DNA of 64,000 nucleotides from Asterias rubens (lineage: Eukaryota; Echinodermata; Asteroidea; Forcipulatida; Asteriidae). Location of the stretch: positions 7,997,343 to 8,061,342 of the forward strand of contig NC_047063.1 in assembly GCF_902459465.1 (NCBI RefSeq), given 5' to 3'. Numbering within the stretch: the first letter of the stretch is position 1; every line of letters starts with the position of its first letter. This document shows positions 14,001-22,600 of this stretch, piece by piece. A program made the translations under genes and the position numbers. The notes beneath the pieces were generated by a model that searched no databases, was not told where the DNA came from, and saw nothing but the letters and a program-made list of their open reading frames with translations.

Positions 14001-17000
14001 GACCGGTGATGACGTCATCATGACATCATTGCCTTATGATCATTATTGCACCATAACCTTCGATCCCTGAAAGTTTCATTGCAATTGCTCTTTAGGAACT
14101 ATACAAAATTTCGGCATTGGGAAATAGGTCCCTCTTCTGGTCACTCAAAGTCCATCGAGGGAATAGACGTACACTAGTTGCCTCATTGCCAGTCAATATG
14201 TGTATATTGGTAACTCCCTGGAGTACTATTCCCCGGGAATTTGCACGGTCGTTTCATGAAAAACGTTTTAGCCCGGGGTTAACTTCCTACCCCTGAGCAG
14301 GGATTTTTTTTTTTCTAGGAAAACGCTATATTCCGGGCAACTCTCGGGAAGTGAAAAGATGGGCCAAAAGTTCCCGGGAAGTTCCCAGGAAATACCTTTA
14401 GTGTGAAAAGGGGCTTGGTAGTGAAACAGTTTATTAGCCCGCCTTCGAACCAAATACACAAGCTGCGGCAGCCTCTGGTAAAAATCGATATTGTATCATT
14501 AGTGCTGTCATAACAACTCAAACGACTGGAACAGTGAGTTATTTACACTGCCGGGTCTATTTTTAACAAAACATCAACAATTATTTGGGGAAATTTCATC
14601 AGTGCTACCGTATAGACTTCTGACGATATTAAAAATGTCAGTTCAAGATCGCTTGCTGCTTCCGGTGGTTGAATGGATGACCCAGTAAAAGGGAGTGAGA
14701 ACATGTTGATGTTAATAGAGTAGTGGACAAAAGGCATGACATGTTGGAAGGACAGGCGCAGCGCGAGTGGGAATAACGTCAACATTGTGCAAAGTAGTTA
14801 ATTAAGAGTGAACGGACACCAGTCGCAAGAATAATGTAGAAGGAGAGGCTCGCATCTTACCCTATTTTTTTGAAGAAAACAAAAAAATATATTATTGTTT
14901 GTACTTGTTTTATGCCTCTGAAGAAGGTCCGGATTGGATCGAAAGCTAAGGCCATCTACCCTATTCATTATCCCTTCGGGGTGATCCCCTTGATTTGCTT
15001 GTATTTTGTTTTTAATTGTCATAACCATATCCATTTTATCTTTTCCCACTTATATGTAATTGTTTGTACTTGTTTTATGGCTCTGAAGAAGGTCCGGATT
15101 GGATCGAAAGCTAAGGCCATCTACCCTATTCATTATATATGTAATTATATATAAATAAATTATTAAGATGTGTGCCGCTATACAGATAATCCAGAAATGC
15201 TAAATAGCCAGAAAGTATCTTAAAGGCAGTGGCCACTATTGGCATTTACTTAAAATAATGTTTCGCATAAAACCTTCGGAGCTGTTGATAGCATAACACA
15301 TTGTGAGAAACGACTCCCTCTGAAATAACGTTGTTTTCGAGAAAGAAGTAATTTTCCACGAATTTGATTTTGAGACCTCAGAATATTTGTTTAGGTCTCA
15401 AAATCAAGCATCTACCACACACAACTTCGAGTGACAATGGTGTTTCTTCGTTCATTATTATCTTATTATCTCGCAACTTCGACAACCAATTGAGTTAAAA
15501 TTGTCACTCTTAGTTTATGCATATGTTAATATACACCAATTGAGATGACTGGTCTTTGACAATTACCATAAGTGTCCAGTGTCTTTAAGCCGCAATCGTT
15601 TGTAATCTTTTTATCAGCTTTTGGTGGTATTTGATCATGGGTAATATTGTGCTATAGGTCCATTTCCATATTACCTATATTTGATTTCTGTTTTCTGTTG
15701 TGTGCATTTGAAATAACATTTTAAATAACATTTTTAATTTTTCAACTGAATTTGTAATTTATTTATATATTTTTTTTTTCACAGCAGTTATGACCAATCC
15801 GGGCTAATTAAAAAAATAATTTGGATTATACCATGTTCAGATAGCAATTGATGTGTTAAAGGCGCACAAAGGGAAAAACCATGTGATGACGTCATCATTA
15901 CGTCATTTTACAATTCACAAGAACTTGCCAATATCAAACAATCCACGAAGTTTCAACATAATCGCGTCATTACTTCGAGAGTTACACGACTTCAAAAAGT
16001 GCACCTTTAATGTCGCGTCACGTGACCCCCGATGACGTCATTTAAAGTGATTACAACAAATTTCACCACAGACAACTACAAAAAGTAAATTTTGAAGAGT
16101 TTTCAACCTGCCGCTAGAGGGCGCTGTTGCAATTTGTGACGTCATCAATATTTTGTTTGAACTGTCCACCCTTGCTAGACACTTACGTCCTGGAAAGCAA
16201 CTTCATAACTTTTACCACTTTTGAGTTACAGGGCACTTACGTTTTTGGCCCGTTTCGACCGGAAGTAGATGCCATGTTAGGTCAACCACACGAACAAAAT
16301 ATGAAGACCTAATTTTCCCCTACCCAATCCCGCAAACAGAAACCTACGGTCCCTTTTGGCTGATTTGATATATATTTTCAAACATTTAACATAAAACACC
16401 TGTAAGATGACGTCATGTGACCGGTGATGACGTCATCATGACATCATTGCCTTAGGATCAATATTGCACCATAACCCTCGATCCCTGAAAGTTTCATTGC
16501 AATTGCTCGGTCCATTTAGGGCCGGTTCGGCAACCATCACACGATTGTCAAACGGATTAATGTCCATTGTGTTGGGCTTATAGCTTTGACTGTTGTATAG
16601 TAGACTATGAATATGAATTTCAAAACTAAAATGTTCAAACGCTTTATTTTATGCGCTGTGTTTTTTCATTTACAACATACTTGTCAAAAGATACCACACA
16701 TACTTTTTTTTATCGTGAAAAACGATGAAGTATAACCTGACATTCTACTTTTACCTCTTTATGTCATGTATTTGCTGGTTGGCTTTGCCTAGCGCTGGAA
16801 ACGTCAATGTATCTCACATGGGTACATCATGTACATGTATACATGCATTTGAGCGTTCGAGACGTACTCAGTTTGTGGTTGATTGTGACCAACTAAGAAT
16901 GTTTCCCAACTAATGTGTTTGTTTTTAATAAATGTATGACCAGGTTGTTGAATTTGGGTGTGATCTGCAAATAGGACGGTTATAAGTACGTCCTCGTCTG

Positions 17001-19525
17001 AAGGTTTATTTGTGAATACTTTTACATTTAAACATACTGTTAGCATTGAAGAAGAAATACCTTTGCATTAATAAAAAGACTGCAATAAAAAATATCGAAT
17101 GTATGTGTGTGCAATTGTTTGTTTTATGATTAAGTGGAATAAATGAACTGATCTTATTATCAGAACATTTGTTTATACCCGTCCCGTTTTAACGTTTAAG
17201 TTGACATCGAGTAAAGATAAAGCCCCTCTATGTTTAACGTTCATCAGACAATCTCGTGCTTTAATATAAATAAGTTTCATGGAAAAGTGTAAATGAATTT
17301 GGAGTCCGTCTTGTGATTTGGGGAAAATCTGAAACATAAATATTACAAATCTGTGAAATTATAAATGAATAGTTTAATAACTTTTTATTACAAAGACGCA
17401 TCATGTTAAATCTCTTTTTTGATGTGTGTGGCTCTGAAAAGAAAAAAAATAAGATTATATAGTCTAGATAATGTGACCAAAAGTTCGTCAATACAAACGA
17501 AATGAGGAATTTTCATTTCCCCCAATTTTCACAGCGGATCGCGGTAGGAAATCGTTCACCGCGATCCGTTAACCATCTTATCAATTGGAACAGCCTTGTT
17601 AAATATTTGTATGATTTCCGTTCGGTCCTACCTCTCAAAATCAAGAATCCCGAATATTGTCGACTTGAATTACATTTATAACAAGATGTTCAATGCCGTG
17701 TTTTGCCCCCCAAAACCTATTCATTCATGATGCTAAGAAAAGCTACTACCTGGGCGTACACGCACCCACCCATTGTTACCAGTACTCCTGGCCGTGGAGG
17801 ATTAGTCATGATTAACGAGGGATTAGCGGTGGAAGTGTCAGTGACAGCCTGGTTTTGGCGAACTCCTTCGTTAGTTGTAAACCACAGTCAAGTACCAACT
17901 CTTTTGTGTTTCACCTGAGTAAGTCTTTCTATAATCTCTGGAAACGATTGCGTGCCGAAACTCAACCGATTGACCCTCTGTAAAGTAATCGTTTGCGGCA
18001 ATCGTGTGATGGTTGCCGAACCGGCCCTAAATGGACCGCGCGCCTTAGCAGCCATGGTACTGTGGCAAGTCTAATGATAACACACATACTCAGTAGCTAA
18101 AATACTGGGACAAGTTTAATGTTAGCATACCATTTCAGCAGCCATGGTACTAGGGAAAGTCTAATTATAACATACATGCTTAGCAGCCTTGGTAATGGGG
18201 AAAGTCTAATATAAGACTGTAACTGAATTGGCGATTACAGCAATGGCTACTACGACTGTTGCTATTAAGGGCACTGTACTGGGGCAAGTCTTATGTAAGA
18301 CTGTAGCTGAATGGGCGATTACAGCTACGGCTATGACTGTTGCTAAGGGCATTGCTAAGGATGTTCTATTTAGACAGTATCAAATATGACGTTACCATTC
18401 AAAAACCTGCCCTACAACATGGCATCTATGAGCATGTGCGTGTACGTGCCATAAAAATAAAACCAGTAATGCTGCGTGCCTCATTGATGTATGCCTTTAG
18501 ACGCGTATATGGACTGCCCTACAACATGGCCACTTTCGATACGATCTATACTTCAACGTATGACGATGGGCAATCTAGCCAGAGCCGCTAATTCAGACAA
18601 GGCCTTAGCCTACCTGGTCTGCAGCCATGAGCGGTGATTCCTTGGGGTGAGGATTCCTCCATTCAAAGTTCCTCTGATACTCCGATAGATACTTGGCCGA
18701 TTTGGGCCTCGTCTCTCGAATACCTGCTTGATACTGCATGGCAACATTAGGCTGCAAGATTAACAAGCAAAATACAAGTTAACAATCACTTCTCAAAGAA
18801 CCATCAAAGGTGCACAGCAACGTTAGGCTGCAAGAACAACAAACAAAATACCAGTAAACAAACAAACACTTCTCAAAGAACCATCAAAGGTGCACAGCAA
18901 CATTAGGCTGCAAGAACAACAAACAAAAACTAGTAAACAAACAAACACTTCTCAAAGAACCATCAAAGGTGCACAGCAACGTTAGGCTGCAAGAACAACA
19001 AACAAAAACTAGTAAACAAACAAACACTTCTCAAAGAACCATCAAAGGTGCACAGCAACGTTAGGCTGCAAGAACAACAAACAAAATACCAGTAAACAAA
19101 CAAACACTTCTCAAAGAACCATCAAAGGTGCACAGCAACATTAGGCTGCAAGAACAACAAACAAAAACTAGTAAACAAACAAACACTTCTCAAAGAACCA
19201 TCAAAGGTGCACAGCAACGTTAGGCTGCAAGAACAACAAACAAAATACCAGTAAACAAACAAACACTTCTCAAAGAACCATCAAAGGTGCACAGCAACAT
19301 TAGGCTGCAAGAACAACAAACAAAATACCAGTAAACAAACAAACACTTCTCCAAGAACCATCAAAGGTACACAGCAACGTTAGGCTGCAAGAACAACAAA
19401 CAAAATACCAGTAAACAAACAAACACTTCTCAAAGAACCATCAAGAGTGCGAAGCAACATTCGGCTGCAAGAACAACAAACAAAAACTAGTAAACAAACA
19501 AACAAACAAACAAACAAACAAACAA

Positions 19526-19608
<83 letters not shown>

Positions 19609-22600
19609 AACAAACAAACAAACACTTCTCAACAAACTCTTCTCAACAAACACTTCTCAACGAGACATTGAGATTGCATGGCAACATCGGCTGCAAGACC
19701 AACAAAACAAAATACCCCAAAACAAACAAACGAACAAACACTTCTCTAAGAAACATCAAGAGTGCAAGGCAACTTTCTGTGACAAGACAAACAAACAAAA
19801 CACCAAAAAACAAACACACACTTCTAAAAGAAACATCAAGAGTGAAAAGACAACATTCTGCCTGCATCCTTACAGACTGTGAAGGGGGCAACGCTGTTTC
19901 AACCCAAGGAGTAGGTGGCAATGTGCCCCTGGTGGCAGTTGATTTGGGTCAGCAACCCGAATCAGTTAAGTTAGCCTCACCTTGAAAATCAGTTAAGTTA
20001 GCCCTCACCTTAAGTGACCCTCCATGGCTTTTGATGTAAAGCAACCTATCATAACATGTTTACAAAAATGAATGGAAAACACTATGGAAACACTTGGTCA
20101 AACTTACCTTCGTTGTATGTTTATGCGTTGACTTGGACACATTTTGAGTCACTTCACTGACAGTTCTGTTGTTACTTGAGACAACATCTTTGTTGTTGTT
20201 GACATTGGATGTTTGGTTTGGGGTAGGTACCTTTTCTACTGGCATGGTTCCAGGTTTGAAACTTGAGGGGGCATAGGTCTTGTTCTTTATTGGTTCTTTG
20301 TCAGGTTTGGTCCTCAATAATCTGTGAACAAAAAACATAATTTAAGATGAGTGAAAGTTATTCTCTATTTGCAATATTTTAATGGTTACATTTTCATTTT
20401 GTTTAAAATAAAACAACAGTTCTGTCAGTGAAATCCATTGGAATGCACCGAATAGAAAATCAATATAACAGCCAAAATGAGAGCACATCACACCAATCCT
20501 GAATGACCTGCATACATCAGGCCTCAAAATGTTCACTGCACCCACAACAACAGACAAATCCATTAAGCTCCGCCCCATTGCGTATTGACCAATCACAACC
20601 CATTGCGCAACCGAAAGTCTGACAAATAAAGTCCTACGCGCGGCAGAGTTGTGCAGAATGGCATCAGAGAGGCTGACCTGTTCTTGCTCAGACGTGCGCT
20701 GTGGGCGCAGCCTAAAGGATTGGTTTATTGGGCGCAGCCTAATGGATCGGTCTGTTGCCGGGTGACCCATGCTTTTGCTGTGATGCCATAAGCAAGGTTC
20801 TTGTACAATTTAACAGTTTCTGCTGTTTAACCAACTTTGTACTAATTTTTTATGAAATAATTTAAACAAAGGAAAAGAAAAACATTATCAATAAGAGAAG
20901 CTGAACTCACTTTTGTGTCTTAGATCCTGTCTCCTCGTTGCCTCTAATCTTAAAGGTCTTCATCGGTGGCCCCATCACTGGTACTCCGCCTCCTCCAGCT
21001 CGAGGCTTTCTCTTTGTTAGGTCATCATCAGATCCAGGCGCATCTCCGAAGATCTGCTTTGTTGTATACGTCAGCTTTGAGTCATTTTGTAGAGGGTAGC
21101 GTTTGCGCTGGAGGGGTGGTTCTTGCTGACCTGTGTATCCACAGACAACAAAAAACTGTTTTCAAATCCACAGTCCACGCATAAAACTACTTAGCTAGTG
21201 AGTATAGACCTTTATCACGGTGTGGCCATCTTGATTTTACTCCATTCCAACTCATTGCAACCAAACTGAGGCTGGACGAAATAGTAGTCTGGTGCCATGT
21301 TTGCGCAATGAATGTTAGCATTCATTACAGTGGATACAGAGAACATGACCAAGACGGTGACAGCGTGATAAAGGTCTATTGGCCACAGCAGTAGCATTTT
21401 GATAGAGGTTTACTTTATAACTCAGGTTTCAGATCTAGGTAGGTCTGTTTGTCTGTACAAATTTGTGCATTGTGAAAAACACTTTTCAACCCCCTTAAAA
21501 AAAAAAAAAATTCTGTGACCTCACCCCTATAGGACATTTGGAACAGTCCTGTTTAGGATATCAAGGACTTTGACTCCCACATGGAGAAAACAGTGAAATA
21601 AACAGCGTGTAGAGAGGCAAGTTTGGCTCTGTTGCCTCAGTGAAGTTTCAGGCCTGTGTTTTCCTCCATGGTAAGACAACCAGGAATTTCATCTTTGAGA
21701 GGGCAAGACCATTTTCACTTCACAAAGGGTGCTTCCATTTGGAAAATCTTTGAAGAGTTTTGAAGGGCCACCAATGCCAAGACCAAAAGCTTATTGACCA
21801 GGACCTTCCTGGCTAGCATGTTTTTCCAGACCTGCGCCCGATTTCATAGAGCTGCTGTAAAGCAGAAATTTAACACTGTTTATAAAATCCCTGCTTAGCA
21901 ATAATGAGTAGGATACCAGACACAAGTTGTAAAACTGGTAACCTTTATAGCACTATTTTGTTTTGCTAAGCTTATTGTTGTGCTTTAATTTAAAACCAGC
22001 TCTACAAAATTGGGCCCTTTTGGTATGAGTAACTTCACTTACCAAGATCAGCAGAGGACAGACCAGCAAATGATGATTTCTGTTCAGGAGACGGTTTGAA
22101 GGAGGAGGATTTGACCGACTCATGCCATCTGAACTTCTTTGTATACTCACTCAATGCCTTCCAAAATAAAACAAAATGTGCATTTCGTTTTACTTCATAT
22201 CTTTCTTCGGAGAAGTGTTGGACTTGGTTTCATTTTGACGCATCAAAAAGTCATATCTTTTGAACCAAACATCTCACTAGTGTGTAAGATATGTCAAAAT
22301 GAAGCAAGCTTGTTGTATGCTCTTTTAGCCTTTTTCAGCCATGTACAAAACCCCAAAAGTCAATTGTCCCCCTTGGGCCCTTGTGACTCATTTTTGCAGA
22401 GCCCATCACATATATTTATACTAACATACTAAAGACTTGTTGTGTTGGGACTCGACTCGACCGGCCGGCAAGTGTAATAACAAAATTAACGGAAACCCCT
22501 TTCCTTTTTATAAATCATTATTAATGAATAGTGTTATTAAATATTTATATGACTCTGTCTGAGAAGTGAGATGGTCTGAGTTACTTTTTATTATTAATTA

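Larger units (their letters stand above)
9213..18044. mobile_element. 8.8-kb TTA-flanked insertion with Harbinger-like inverted termini in MDM1 intron 5
   Basis: The left end GGCGCACGGTCCATTTAGGG continues CCGGTTCGGCAACCATAACA. The right end, reverse-complemented, is GGCGCGCGGTCCATTTAGGG then CCGGTTCGGCAACCATCACA, giving inverted repeats of at least 46 bp with 2 mismatches. TTA lies immediately outside both ends (9,210-9,212 and 18,045-18,047). The flanks rejoin as one local repeat unit (AAACCTGC-TTA-GCAGCC; compare CATGCTTAGCAGCC at 18,177), so this is a real insertion. A 3-bp TTA target duplication with GG-starting ends is typical of PIF/Harbinger elements. No transposase or Myb-like frame is seen. 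The interior is made of duplicated non-coding modules, so it is a composite non-autonomous element or two nested ones. Confidence 0.75.

Noticed and set aside
13708..16312. Conserved 60-80-codon frame present at 13,708 and 16,127
   Set aside because: Identity is explained by recent duplication of the surrounding non-coding module. The frames diverge and end differently, and no homologous protein is recognised.
18752..19495. CRISPR-like array (regular 79-80-bp repeats)
   Set aside because: Units are contiguous without unique spacers, and the host DNA is clearly eukaryotic; this is a minisatellite.
19380..19671. Frames of repeated VCLS or DRQT/NKQT
   Set aside because: Produced by the (ACAA)n/(ACAG)n microsatellite.
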